A DNA stretch of 32,526 nt from a bacterium (GTDB lineage Bacteria > Patescibacteriota > JABMPQ01 > JAUVWW01). Below the pieces are notes generated by a model, which was given only the letters and a program-made list of their open reading frames with translations, searched no databases and had not been told where the DNA came from. The stretch's first letter is position 1, and each line of letters starts with the position of its first letter. Shown piece after piece: positions 7,344 through 16,811 of the stretch. The stretch spans positions 77,223-109,748 of the forward strand of contig JAUVWW010000003.1 of NCBI GenBank assembly GCA_030603885.1, given 5' to 3'. The translations under genes were made by a program, and so were the position numbers.

Positions 7344-8584
7344 AGTTAGCAATTAAGGGTGGTAAAAAAAGTGTTACTTTTCCTCACCCTCATTTTAGCT
7401 GGCCACTTATAGAAAAGGAGGAAATAAAAGCTGTTACGACCTATCTCCAAAGTAGAAAGCCGATTTCTATAGATGGCCGAGAAGGAATTTACAAAGAGTT
7501 AGAAGACACGATTAAAAAATATTTCGGTGTCCGTTATGCTCTTCTTACAAATTCTGGTACAACTGCTTTACATTCAGCTTTTTTTGGCGTAGGGATAAAA
7601 CCCGGTGATGAAGTTATAGCTCCTACATACACTTTTCTAGCTACAGTAACTCCAATTTTTCATTGTGGTGGCATTCCTATCCTATGTGATGCCCAGACAG
7701 ATACTGGAAATGTCGATCCTAAAGATATAGAGGAGAGAGTAACTAAGAAAACGAAAGCAATAGTAGTTACCCATATGTTGGGGCATCCGGTAGAATTGGA
7801 TGAGATATGTCAGATAGCTAGGAGGCATAAACTTTTTTTGATTGAAGATTGTTCTCATGCCCATGGCGCTCTGTACAAAGAAAAGAAAGTAGGAACTTTT
7901 GGTGATGCTGCTTGCTTTAGTTTACAAGCACAAAAGATTATTACTGCCGGAGAGGGAGGATTTCTCATTACAAATGATCGAGAAATTTATGAAAGAGCTA
8001 TTTTACTGGGTCATTTTCGGGAACGTTGTAGGCAAGAAGTAAAGTTGCCATTTTATAAGCAATTTGTTGATACCGGGTATGGTTTAAAATATAGAATACA
8101 TCCTTTAGGAGCAGTAATCGCTTTAGTCCAATTTAAAAAATTAGATAAATGGATAAAATTACGAAGGGAGACTTTGAACTACTTTAGTAAGAAGCTAGAA
8201 GGAATTCCAGGAATAGAACCTCCAGAAACCAGAACATATGTTGATAGAGGTGCTTGGTATGGATATAAACCAAAGTATAAGCCAGAGGAATTGGATAATC
8301 TTCCTGTCCAAAAATATATTAAGGCTCTTCAAGCAGAAGGAGTAGAAATACATAAACCAGGCTCAAAGCCTCTACATCTACTTCCACTTTTTCAGATAGA
8401 AAATGATAGAATGTATGGTTTTACTAAGAAAACCTATAAAAGAGGAGATTTTCCGAAAGCAGAAAAATACTACGAAAGTATATTGAGTCTTCCCACCTTT
8501 ACACTCCCCCCAGAAAGAGATATAATAGATCAATATATAGAAGCATTCCAAAAAGTAGCTAATAATATTAAAGAGTTGGTATGA
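7340..8584 (+). CDS. DegT/DnrJ/EryC1/StrS family PLP-dependent aminotransferase
   Basis: 'ALLTNSGTTALHSAFFGVGIKPGDEVIAPTYTFLATVTPI', 'IEDCSHAHGALYKEKKVGTFGDAACFSLQAQKIITAGEGGFLIT' (PLP Lys present); ATGA overlap with the preceding gene. Confidence 0.92.
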   Translation: MKLAIKGGKKSVTFPHPHFSWPLIEKEEIKAVTTYLQSRKPISIDGREGIYKELEDTIKKYFGVRYALLTNSGTTALHSAFFGVGIKPGDEVIAPTYTFLATVTPIFHCGGIPILCDAQTDTGNVDPKDIEERVTKKTKAIVVTHMLGHPVELDEICQIARRHKLFLIEDCSHAHGALYKEKKVGTFGDAACFSLQAQKIITAGEGGFLITNDREIYERAILLGHFRERCRQEVKLPFYKQFVDTGYGLKYRIHPLGAVIALVQFKKLDKWIKLRRETLNYFSKKLEGIPGIEPPETRTYVDRGAWYGYKPKYKPEELDNLPVQKYIKALQAEGVEIHKPGSKPLHLLPLFQIENDRMYGFTKKTYKRGDFPKAEKYYESILSLPTFTLPPERDIIDQYIEAFQKVANNIKELV

Positions 8585-9012
8585 GAAAGAGTAAAATTCA
8601 AGCAATTGTAGTGGCTGGTGTTTTAATTAGAAAAGGAAAAGCATTGATTCTTCAGAGAAGTGATAAAGAGAAAATTTTACCAGGTATTTGGGAATTACCC
8701 AGTGGAAAAAAAGAATTTGGCGAGAATATAGAAGGAAGCTTGATAAGAGAATTTAAGGAAGAGACCGGAATAGATATCAAAGTCAGCAATCCTATTTCAG
8801 TCTTTGATTATAAGGTAGAAGAAAGAAATTGTATTCGAGAAACAACCCAAATAAACTTTTTAGTAGAGCCAAAAAATATCAAGTTCTCTGTAAGATTGGC
8901 TCCAGAACATCAGTCTTACACTTGGATAGCCAAAGAAGAAATTGATAACTATAAACTAACCAGTTCAACTAAAAAGGTACTCCTGAAAGCATTTGATATG
9001 TTTTCTTTATAA
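8581..9012 (+). CDS. NUDIX hydrolase
   Basis: Exact Nudix box GKKEFGENIEGSLIREFKEETGI (Gx5Ex7REUxEExGU); ATGA overlap with the aminotransferase stop. Confidence 0.92.
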   Translation: MRKSKIQAIVVAGVLIRKGKALILQRSDKEKILPGIWELPSGKKEFGENIEGSLIREFKEETGIDIKVSNPISVFDYKVEERNCIRETTQINFLVEPKNIKFSVRLAPEHQSYTWIAKEEIDNYKLTSSTKKVLLKAFDMFSL

Positions 9013-9034
9013 AACCTTTTACAAAGGAGGGGCT

Positions 9035-9556
9035 ATGTATGACCATTATATGACCAGCAAGACTTATAAGAGAATGCACAGTAAGGTAGAAGAGATTGAA
9101 AATCGATTGAAAAAAGAGCTACCTAAAAAGTTCGGTGCCTTCGAGAATTATGATTGGATGGATGATGCGCCCTATGAGGCTTTACAAGATAAGCAGCAAG
9201 AACTTATTCGAGAACTGAGAAGACTATATAGAAGGATGAGTGGAAGGATAGGGATAATAGACGGGATGGACGACTTGCCTGAAGAAATAGTTACTATAGG
9301 TAAAGAGGTAGATCTTGTTAATCTTAATACTAGTGAAGAGGAAGTTTATTACATCTTAGGACCAGAAGATATAGATACCTATAGAGATGATCCTGAGTTC
9401 GAACGAGGGACAGTCATTTCTTATGCCAGCCCTATAGCCAAAGCACTATTTGGCAAAGGAGTAGATGCAATAGTTACCCTAGGAAATAGGGAGTTTAGAC
9501 ACACATGTAGGATTGTGAAACTGAGACAGCTATTTGGCAAAAGGGGTGATCAGTGA
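9035..9556 (+). CDS. GreA/GreB-like transcription elongation factor family protein
   Basis: Helical N-terminal region, C-terminal 'EEEVYYILGPEDID..VISYASPIAKALFGKGVDAIVTLGNREF' matches the GreA_GreB C-terminal domain; strong SD aaaggagggg; ATG at 9035 preferred. Confidence 0.75.
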   Translation: MYDHYMTSKTYKRMHSKVEEIENRLKKELPKKFGAFENYDWMDDAPYEALQDKQQELIRELRRLYRRMSGRIGIIDGMDDLPEEIVTIGKEVDLVNLNTSEEEVYYILGPEDIDTYRDDPEFERGTVISYASPIAKALFGKGVDAIVTLGNREFRHTCRIVKLRQLFGKRGDQ

Positions 9557-9578
9557 GATACATTGATTACCCCTTTTT
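9538..9578 (+). terminator. Rho-independent terminator
   Basis: aaaggggtgatcag-tgagata-cattgattaccccttttt. Confidence 0.7.
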
Positions 9579-9759
9579 ACTTTTAATTTCTTGTAGTATC
9601 TCCCCTTATAAATCCAAAGTGTTCTGAATGTTAGGCCAATTTCGAAACAAAGTATTACAAGACATATAAAAATATTTGCTCTTAGGGAACACTGATGGGA
9701 ATTGGCTAAAATTTTCAAATATTTATTTTTTATGTTAAATTAAACAAAGGATATAAACC

Positions 9760-10326
9760 ATGGAAATCGAATTAAGAGCCTTTGTAAAAAATCTAAAAGA
9801 GATTGAAAGAAGATTAATAAACCTTAAAGCAAAGAAAATCACCAGAGAACATATTATTGATTGGTGGTATTGTCCAAAGGAGTTTAAGAAGTTCAAAGAA
9901 ATACATCAGCACAAACCAGGATCGTATGGTTTACGTATCAGAAAAAGAATCTCTCATAATAAAGAATATTATGAGCTTAACTGTAAGGTCCTGGAAAAAA
10001 GAGGTGATCACAGAGCTTTTCATGAGTATGAGACTCAACTGTCTGATTATAAACAAGCAGGCAAAATTTTAGAAGGAATAGGATTTAAGATATTTTGTGT
10101 CTTGGATAAAATCAGAACCACTTATAAGCTGGGAAGGTGTCTTGTGAATCTTGAAGATATAAAAAAATCCCCCCCTGTAATAGAACTGGAAATAAAAGCT
10201 CATAAGAAAATAAAACAACACAAAAAGCATCTTGGGGAGATACTGAGAAAATTAGGGGTAGAGAAAAAAGATGAGATTGAAACTAGCATTACCAATCTTT
10301 ATATGAAACAATATGCTTTTAAATAA
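9760..10326 (+). CDS. CYTH domain protein (class IV adenylate cyclase / CyaB-like)
   Basis: N-terminal 'MEIELRAFV', 'SYGLRIRKRI', 'HRAFHEYET', 'VCVLDKIRTTY/LGRCLVNLEDI..PPVIELEIKA' pattern of the CYTH beta-barrel. Confidence 0.8.
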   Translation: MEIELRAFVKNLKEIERRLINLKAKKITREHIIDWWYCPKEFKKFKEIHQHKPGSYGLRIRKRISHNKEYYELNCKVLEKRGDHRAFHEYETQLSDYKQAGKILEGIGFKIFCVLDKIRTTYKLGRCLVNLEDIKKSPPVIELEIKAHKKIKQHKKHLGEILRKLGVEKKDEIETSITNLYMKQYAFK

Positions 10327-10346
10327 AATTTTAGAAAATACTTACA

Positions 10347-10377
10347 ATAAAGAGAGGTTCAAGTCTGCCTCTCTTTT
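10347..10377 (+). terminator. Rho-independent terminator
   Basis: aaagagagg-ttcaagtctg-cctctctttt. Confidence 0.7.
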
Positions 10378-10460
10378 GATTTATATAAATTTATGATAAG
10401 ATTAATATAAATTATAAAAAATTATAACAAATGACTCTCTAAACTAATTTTTAAAAGTAT

Positions 10461-10916
10461 ATGCCAAAATTACTCCAAAAAATCGAAGAGGATCTAAAAA
10501 AGGCTGTCATGGAGAGAGATGAGGTTAAAATCTCTACTTTGAGAATGATTATTACTGATATTCACAATGAAGAGATTGCTAAAAAGAAAAGAGGTAAATT
10601 GACCGATGAGGAAATACAAGAAGTTATCCAGAGATCAGTTAAGAAACATAAAGATTCTATTGAGGCTTTCAAAAAAGGTGGCCGGGAAGATTTGGTTAAA
10701 AAAGAAAAAGAGGAAATGGAGATCTTGGTTGGATATCTGCCCAAACAGTTTACTAAAGAAGAGATAGAAAAGATTGTAAAAGATGCTATTACTAAAACAG
10801 GAGCAACCTCAATGGCTGATATAGGAAAAGTGATGGGTCAGGTTATGGGACAGGTAAAAGGTAAAGCTGAAGGGAGGGTAGTGAGTGAAATAGTAAAAGA
10901 GCAGCTGAGTAAATAG
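10461..10916 (+). CDS. YqeY/GatB-YqeY domain protein
   Basis: 'LLQKIEEDLKKAVMERDEVKISTLRMI', 'YLPKQFTKEEIEKIVKDAI', 'GKVMGQVMGQVKGKAEGRVVSEIVKEQL'. Confidence 0.9.
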   Translation: MPKLLQKIEEDLKKAVMERDEVKISTLRMIITDIHNEEIAKKKRGKLTDEEIQEVIQRSVKKHKDSIEAFKKGGREDLVKKEKEEMEILVGYLPKQFTKEEIEKIVKDAITKTGATSMADIGKVMGQVMGQVKGKAEGRVVSEIVKEQLSK

Positions 10917-10934
10917 CTATAGATTCCTAAAACT

Positions 10935-12041
10935 ATGAGAAATAGAATAATATTTGCCATTTTTGCTATTGGCCTTTTAGCCTTTGTTTTTTATTTTTGT
11001 TTTGCTGATCTTATTTTTGTCCAAAAATCTGATTTTATTTCTAACGTTTTAAGAAGTGAAGCAAGTCAGTTTGCCTCACAAGAGGAGGAGGAAATAAAGC
11101 CAGAAAAAGTTGGGACTACTTTATTAGCTGTTGGTGACATTATGCTCTCTCGACATGTGGGAACCAGGATCCGTCAGGCTCAAGATAATATTTTACCTTT
11201 CCGAAAATTAAAAGATGAACTTAGCCAGGCAGATATTACCTTTGGAAATCTCGAGTCTCCTTTCTATAACAAAGGTCCTCTAATAACAAGTGGCATGGTT
11301 TTTAAGGCAGAACCCGAGACTATTGAAGGACTTGTTATCTCTGGTTTCGATATTTTATCATTAGCTAATAATCATTTTGGGGATCGAAGAGAGGAGGCTA
11401 TGGTTTATACATTCAAGCACTTAAGAGAAAACGGCATTAAATTTATTGGTGCAGGAGAAAACTTTAAAGAAGCCCATGCTCCAACTTTTCTTAATCATGA
11501 GGGTATTAGGTTTGCCTTTTTAGCCTATGATACCCCTACAGTTACCCCATCTTCTTATGCTGCTACAGAAGAGAAGCCGGGTTTGGCTTTTATGGATGTG
11601 GAGCAATTAAAGAAAGACATAGCTAAAGCAAAAAGAAGGACGGAAGTAGTGATTGTCTCCATGCATGCTGGAACAGAATATACCAACCAACCTAACCAGG
11701 CACAAAAAGATTTTGCTCACACTGCCTGTGAAGCTGGGGCTAGCCTGGTTTTAGGTCATCATCCTCATGTGGTTCAGATCACAGAACAATATAATGATTG
11801 TTATATTATCTATAGCCTAGGTAATTTTGTCTTTGATCAGATGTGGTCAGAAGAAACAAGGGAAGGAGTGATGGCTAAGTGCAAGTTTGAAGATGAAGAG
11901 TTAAAGAAGATAGAATTTATTCCTATAAAAATAGAAGATTATAACCAACCAAGATTGGCTCATGATTCTGAAAGCAAGGAAATATTAAAAAGAATGAATT
12001 TAGACAAAACTACTTTTGAGTTTAATCAAATTGTGGATTAA
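10935..12041 (+). CDS. CapA/PGA_cap family metallophosphatase-like protein
   Basis: 'LLAVGDIMLSRHVG', 'FGNLESPF', 'LSLANNHFGD', 'HAGTEYTNQPNQAQKDFAHTACEAGASLVLGHHPHVVQ', 'YSLGNFVFDQ'; N-terminal TM. Confidence 0.9.
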   Translation: MRNRIIFAIFAIGLLAFVFYFCFADLIFVQKSDFISNVLRSEASQFASQEEEEIKPEKVGTTLLAVGDIMLSRHVGTRIRQAQDNILPFRKLKDELSQADITFGNLESPFYNKGPLITSGMVFKAEPETIEGLVISGFDILSLANNHFGDRREEAMVYTFKHLRENGIKFIGAGENFKEAHAPTFLNHEGIRFAFLAYDTPTVTPSSYAATEEKPGLAFMDVEQLKKDIAKAKRRTEVVIVSMHAGTEYTNQPNQAQKDFAHTACEAGASLVLGHHPHVVQITEQYNDCYIIYSLGNFVFDQMWSEETREGVMAKCKFEDEELKKIEFIPIKIEDYNQPRLAHDSESKEILKRMNLDKTTFEFNQIVD

Positions 12042-12110
12042 TCATTTTTATTTTTGTGTTAGGATTAATACAGTCGATTATAATTAAAAATATCAACTAA
12101 CCTAAAAATT

Positions 12111-12995
12111 ATGAAAAAATCAATCATCGTAGCCATTATTGTCGTCGTCTTAGTAATAATTGGTCTTTTCTTCTATTTTAGGCCAGCCAATCAAGTGAGG
12201 ATTATAGAAGTGGAGGCAGCTAAAGTAGAAATAGGGTCACTTTCTAAAATTGTTTCTGCCTCAGGAAATCTTAAGCCAGAAAGAGAAATCTCTTTGACCA
12301 GCGAGAGAGGAGATATAGTGAAAGAAATTCTAAAACGAGTAGGAGACGAGGTAAAGAAAGACGATGTTTTAATTAGGTTTGAAAATAACTTTGAGTTAAA
12401 AAGTCCCATCGAGGGAAAAGTATTAACCCTGGATGTTGTAGAAGGGCAAAGAATGCAAGTAAGCCAAGCTTTGCCAGCTTTTTCTGGTCAACAAACTGCT
12501 ATTATTACCATTGCCGATTTTGATCCTTTGATAGTCGAAGTAGAAATAGATGAAACAGATATTATAAATATAGCCAAAGAACAAGAAACAAAAATTACTT
12601 TAGATGCTTATCCAGACAAAGAATTATCTGGCAAAGTAGTTGAGATTGGGATTAGTCCTCTTCAAGCTATGCCAGGAGAATCTCCTACTTATCTTGTGAA
12701 GATAGAGATTCAAAATAGTCAAGAAATTAATCGAGCTGGACTTTCTTCAGATGTAGAAATTAAAGTGGAAACTAAAGAAGATATATTATATGTGTCTTAT
12801 GAAGCAGTCTTTGAGGAGGAAAATAAATACTTTGTCTTTGAAGTAGAAAATGAAATGGCTAAGAAGACCGAGGTCAAAATTGGCCTAGAGACAGATGATT
12901 ACTATGAGACAGTCTCTGGATTAGAGAGAGAGGATATGGTCATTGTTTCTGATTTGGACAAAGTGGCGGATGGGCAGAAAGTGAAGATTAAATAA
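12111..12995 (+). CDS. HlyD/MacA-like membrane fusion (adaptor) protein
   Basis: N-terminal TM; lipoyl-like 'SASGNLKPEREISLTSERGDIVKEILKRVGDEVKKDDVLIRF..SPIEGKVLTLDVVEGQ'; precedes ABC ATPase and MacB-type permease. Confidence 0.85.
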   Translation: MKKSIIVAIIVVVLVIIGLFFYFRPANQVRIIEVEAAKVEIGSLSKIVSASGNLKPEREISLTSERGDIVKEILKRVGDEVKKDDVLIRFENNFELKSPIEGKVLTLDVVEGQRMQVSQALPAFSGQQTAIITIADFDPLIVEVEIDETDIINIAKEQETKITLDAYPDKELSGKVVEIGISPLQAMPGESPTYLVKIEIQNSQEINRAGLSSDVEIKVETKEDILYVSYEAVFEEENKYFVFEVENEMAKKTEVKIGLETDDYYETVSGLEREDMVIVSDLDKVADGQKVKIK

Positions 12996-13028
12996 CATCT
13001 AAACATAACGAAGGGCAGTGATGCTTAA

Positions 13029-13715
13029 ATGTATCTCATTGAAACCAAAAATCTAACCAAAATTTATAGACTAGGAGAAGTTAAGGTACCAGCTCTTCAA
13101 GGGGTTGATCTTAAAGTCAAAAAAGGAGAATTTGTATCCATTATTGGTCCTTCAGGTTCTGGTAAATCAACCTTAATGCATTTGATTGGGGCTTTAGATA
13201 CCCCAACCTCAGGATCTTATAAATTAGAAGGAGAGGAGATGTCGAAAAAAAGTCAGAGTGAGCTGGCTAATATTCGTCTAACAAAGATTGGTTTTATTTT
13301 TCAATTTTTTAATCTTTTACCCAGATTAACCGCTTTGCAAAATGTAGAATTGCCCATGGTTTATCAGGGATTGCCACCAAAGGAGCGTAGACAAAAGGCC
13401 CTTGAAGTTCTAAAGTACTTAGGATTAGAAAAACGCATCAGTCATAGACCCGGTGAGCTTTCCGGAGGAGAGCAGCAAAGAGTGTCTATTGCCCGATCTT
13501 TAGTTAATGATCCTGAAATAATCTTAGCTGATGAGCCAACGGGAAATTTAGATACTAAAACTGGACGCGATATTCTTAAGATTATAGATAATCTAAACGA
13601 GAAAGAAGGAAAAACAATTATTATAGTTACTCATGAATATGATATTACCAAGTATACAGATAGAATCATTACTTTAAAAGATGGAAGGATTGTAAAGGAT
13701 GAAAAAGTAATTTAG
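13029..13715 (+). CDS. ABC transporter ATPase (MacB/LolD type)
   Basis: Walker A 'GPSGSGKST', signature 'LSGGEQQRVSIARSL', Walker B 'IILADEPTGNLD'. Confidence 0.97.
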   Translation: MYLIETKNLTKIYRLGEVKVPALQGVDLKVKKGEFVSIIGPSGSGKSTLMHLIGALDTPTSGSYKLEGEEMSKKSQSELANIRLTKIGFIFQFFNLLPRLTALQNVELPMVYQGLPPKERRQKALEVLKYLGLEKRISHRPGELSGGEQQRVSIARSLVNDPEIILADEPTGNLDTKTGRDILKIIDNLNEKEGKTIIIVTHEYDITKYTDRIITLKDGRIVKDEKVI

Positions 13716-13736
13716 CAACTTAATAAGGTTTTAGAC

Positions 13737-14963
13737 ATGAGCACACTCGAGAGTATAAAAATTGCCATTTCTGCCATTCGATCCTCAAAGCTCAGGGCTG
13801 GACTAACCATGCTAGGGCTAATCATAGGAGTTTTGGCAGTAATATTACTTGTTGGCCTTGGTCAAGGAGTAAAACAGGAAATTGCTTCCCAGATTGAGGG
13901 CATGGGAGCCAATCTAGTAGTGGTTGTTCCAGGAAAATTTGAAGAAGGAGGAGAAATGACTGGCTCAGCAGCAGCTGCTATATCCACTAGCCTAACCAAT
14001 GAAGATATTAAGACTATCAGAGAAAGATGTTCTACCTGTAAGCTAGTCTCTGGAATTAGTTCTATTTCCGGAACAGCTCGCTATCGAAAGAAAGAAACTC
14101 CTTCTTTGATGGTTTTGGGCACGGATTCATTTTTGGCTGGAATTCGGGGAACAGCTATGGACAAGGGAAGATTTATACGTCAAGCAGAGGCAGAAAGGGG
14201 AAGTTCAGTAGTTGTTTTAGGAAACAAAATTGCTCAAGATTTATTTGTCCGTGAAGATCCTATAGGTAGAGAAATAGATCTAGATAAAACTAATCTAGAA
14301 GTAATTGGAGTAGCTGAGGAGGTAGGTGCCTTTGGTACTGCTGAAATGGGAGTTAATTTTGATGAGATGATATATATACCTTTTAGTCTGGCTCAAAAGA
14401 TAGGTAGAGTCGAAGATAAAATTAACCGAATTATTATCCAAGCTGCCTCTTCTGATAAAATAGAAGAAACCCAAAAGGAGGTAAAAAAGATTCTCGTTAA
14501 GCAACACGGAGGCACAGAGGATTTTTCTGTTTTAACTCAAAAGGAGATGTTAAGAATGATGGATACGATATTAGGAATGTTAACTACAGTACTGGCTGGC
14601 ATAGCTAGTATATCTTTGGTGGTGGGTGGAATAGGTATTATGAATATTATGCTTGTTTCTGTGACAGAAAGAACAAGAGAAGTCGGAATTAGAAAAGCAG
14701 TAGGAGCTAAAAATAGAGATATCTTGGGACAATTTTTAATAGAAGCTGTAACTTTAAGTTTGGTGGGGGGAGGCTGCGGGGTGCTTTTAGCTTGGGTCAT
14801 TGGCGTGCTAGTTTCTCCTTATTTAGATTTTAATATTGTTTTGACCTTGCCCATTATTCTTTTAGCCTTTGGTATTTCAGCTTCAATAGGGATTATTTTT
14901 GGTACTGCTCCAGCAGTCAGAGCTTCAAGATTAAATCCGGTGGATGCTTTAAGATACGAGTAA
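13737..14963 (+). CDS. ABC transporter permease (MacB/FtsX-type)
   Basis: 'SKLRAGLTMLGLIIGVLAVI', 'GGIGIMNIMLVSVTERTREVGIRKAVGAKNRDILGQFLIEAVTLSLVGG', 'PAVRASRLNPVDALRYE'. Confidence 0.95.
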   Translation: MSTLESIKIAISAIRSSKLRAGLTMLGLIIGVLAVILLVGLGQGVKQEIASQIEGMGANLVVVVPGKFEEGGEMTGSAAAAISTSLTNEDIKTIRERCSTCKLVSGISSISGTARYRKKETPSLMVLGTDSFLAGIRGTAMDKGRFIRQAEAERGSSVVVLGNKIAQDLFVREDPIGREIDLDKTNLEVIGVAEEVGAFGTAEMGVNFDEMIYIPFSLAQKIGRVEDKINRIIIQAASSDKIEETQKEVKKILVKQHGGTEDFSVLTQKEMLRMMDTILGMLTTVLAGIASISLVVGGIGIMNIMLVSVTERTREVGIRKAVGAKNRDILGQFLIEAVTLSLVGGGCGVLLAWVIGVLVSPYLDFNIVLTLPIILLAFGISASIGIIFGTAPAVRASRLNPVDALRYE

Positions 14964-14968
14964 TAAAA

Positions 14969-16777
14969 ATGCAAAACGGCAATTCAAAATTTAAAATTAG
15001 TTTTTTAGTTAGATATTCTAATTTAATGGCTCTTTTTCTTTTGGTTGTAATGGCTGTTCTGGCTATTACTAGTATGGCTGGTGATTCAGGTATCACTGAC
15101 GAAGTAGCCCATATTCCGGCTGGATATTCTTATTTAAAATTTCAGGATTATAGGCTTAATCCCGAGCATCCGCCTCTGATTAAAGGTCTAGCTGCTGTGC
15201 CTCTTTTATTTTTGAATCTCAAGTTTCCTCTCAAGCATATTTGCTGGGCGGAAGATGTTAATGGTCAATGGGAGTGTGGCTGGCAGTTTATTTACCATAT
15301 CAAAAATAATGCTGATCAAATGCTATTTTGGTCTCGAATCCCAATAGTTTTACTTGCCTTACTTTTGGGATTTTTTATTTTTAAATGGGCTAAAGAGCTT
15401 TATGGTCCAAGAACAGCTTTATTTGCTCTATTTTTGTATTCTTTTTCTCCTAATATTTTGGCTCATTCTAGATATGTTACTACAGATTTAGGTTTGTGCG
15501 TTTTTTTCTTTATATCTTGCTATTATTTTTGTAGATTTGTCAGAAAACCAGGCTGGCTTAATCTAATTCTAGCTGGTCTCACTTTTGGTCTAGCTCAGCT
15601 TTCCAAATTTTCGGCTGTTTTACTTATCCCTTATTTTATTTTACTGACTATTATTATTCTTTTAATCAAAAGAAAAGTCTTTAAAATTTTTGTTCCTGCT
15701 CTTCTCTTGATCTTTATCATCGGCTATCTATTAGTAGGAGCAGTTTATCAGTTTACCATGGCTAAAATGCCTCTTGATCTCCAGCACCGGCTCATTGATC
15801 AGTCTTTGGCTAGCGATTTAAAAATAGCTGGCATAACTCGAGATACCTTACATAGGTTAACTAACTTTTCTCTGACAAGGCCATATGCTCAATATTTGAC
15901 CGGTTTAGCCATGGTCTTTGGCCATATGGCCGGTGGTCATACTACCTACTTTTTAGGAGAGACTTCTAATCAAGGTTGGTGGTATTTCTTTATTATAGCT
16001 TTCTTGCTAAAGACTCCAATTTCTGTTTTGATTCTAGTCTTTTTTGCCCTCATTCTATTTGCCAAAAATTTCATTACTACCTTTAAAAGTTATACTGCCC
16101 AAGGCGGATTGAATAGATTAAGTCGAGCCCATAAAAAAATAACTGGTTATATTTGGAAGCACCTTGAGAAATTTGTTTTTGTTACCATTATTTTGATGTG
16201 GGTAGTTGTAGGGATGAGAAGCAAGTTAAATATTGGCTTGCGTTACATTTTGCCTCTTTACCCTTTTATATTTATTCTATTAGGTAAAGAAACAATAGGA
16301 TTTATTCGTAGTATTAAGTCAAAAGCTAAGATTTATTTAGGATGGCTTCTAGTAATTTTGATGATTTGGTATGTGGCTGCCAATCTTTATATCTTCCCTT
16401 CTTATCTTGCTTATTTTAACCAATTTATCGGTGGTCCAAGAAATGGCTATAAATATATGGTGGATTCTAATTTGGATTGGGGGCAAGATTTAAAAAGACT
16501 AGCTCATTGGGTTGATGAAAAAGGAATTGATAAAATTAAAGTTGATTATTTTGGTGGAGGAGTACCTGAATATTATCTAGGAGATAAATACCAAGAGTGG
16601 CATTCGCAAAAAGGACCCACCACTGGCTGGCTGGCTGTTTCGGCTACTTATTTTCAAACTTCCAAATGGTGGTACAAGATCCAAGGTCAGCCAGATTATT
16701 CTTGGCTTGAGAAATATGAACCAGTGGAACAAATTGGATATTCGATACTTATTTATCACATAACACAAAACATGTAA
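14969..16777 (+). CDS. Polytopic PMT/GT39-like membrane glycosyltransferase
   Basis: 'DEVAHIPAGYSYLKFQDYRLNPEHPPLIKGLAAVP' near the N-terminus, many TM helices, soluble C-terminal segment. Confidence 0.8.
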   Translation: MQNGNSKFKISFLVRYSNLMALFLLVVMAVLAITSMAGDSGITDEVAHIPAGYSYLKFQDYRLNPEHPPLIKGLAAVPLLFLNLKFPLKHICWAEDVNGQWECGWQFIYHIKNNADQMLFWSRIPIVLLALLLGFFIFKWAKELYGPRTALFALFLYSFSPNILAHSRYVTTDLGLCVFFFISCYYFCRFVRKPGWLNLILAGLTFGLAQLSKFSAVLLIPYFILLTIIILLIKRKVFKIFVPALLLIFIIGYLLVGAVYQFTMAKMPLDLQHRLIDQSLASDLKIAGITRDTLHRLTNFSLTRPYAQYLTGLAMVFGHMAGGHTTYFLGETSNQGWWYFFIIAFLLKTPISVLILVFFALILFAKNFITTFKSYTAQGGLNRLSRAHKKITGYIWKHLEKFVFVTIILMWVVVGMRSKLNIGLRYILPLYPFIFILLGKETIGFIRSIKSKAKIYLGWLLVILMIWYVAANLYIFPSYLAYFNQFIGGPRNGYKYMVDSNLDWGQDLKRLAHWVDEKGIDKIKVDYFGGGVPEYYLGDKYQEWHSQKGPTTGWLAVSATYFQTSKWWYKIQGQPDYSWLEKYEPVEQIGYSILIYHITQNM

Positions 16778-16811
16778 CACATAACATTTTGTGTTCCATG
16801 TCCTATATTCT

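Noticed and set aside
6423-9012. Alternative genetic code (UGA as Gly) as in some CPR lineages
   Set aside because: UGA serves as a clear stop at the ATGA junctions (7341-7343, 8582-8584), with the next genes starting there.
9530-9718. Minus-strand 62-aa hydrophobic ORF
   Set aside because: TTG start, no visible SD, and it overlaps the Gre-like gene's terminator.
12111-14963. Reading the MacA/ATPase/MacB set as a tripartite drug efflux system with TolC
   Set aside because: No outer-membrane channel gene is nearby and the likely host type may lack an outer membrane; kept as a generic MacAB-like exporter.
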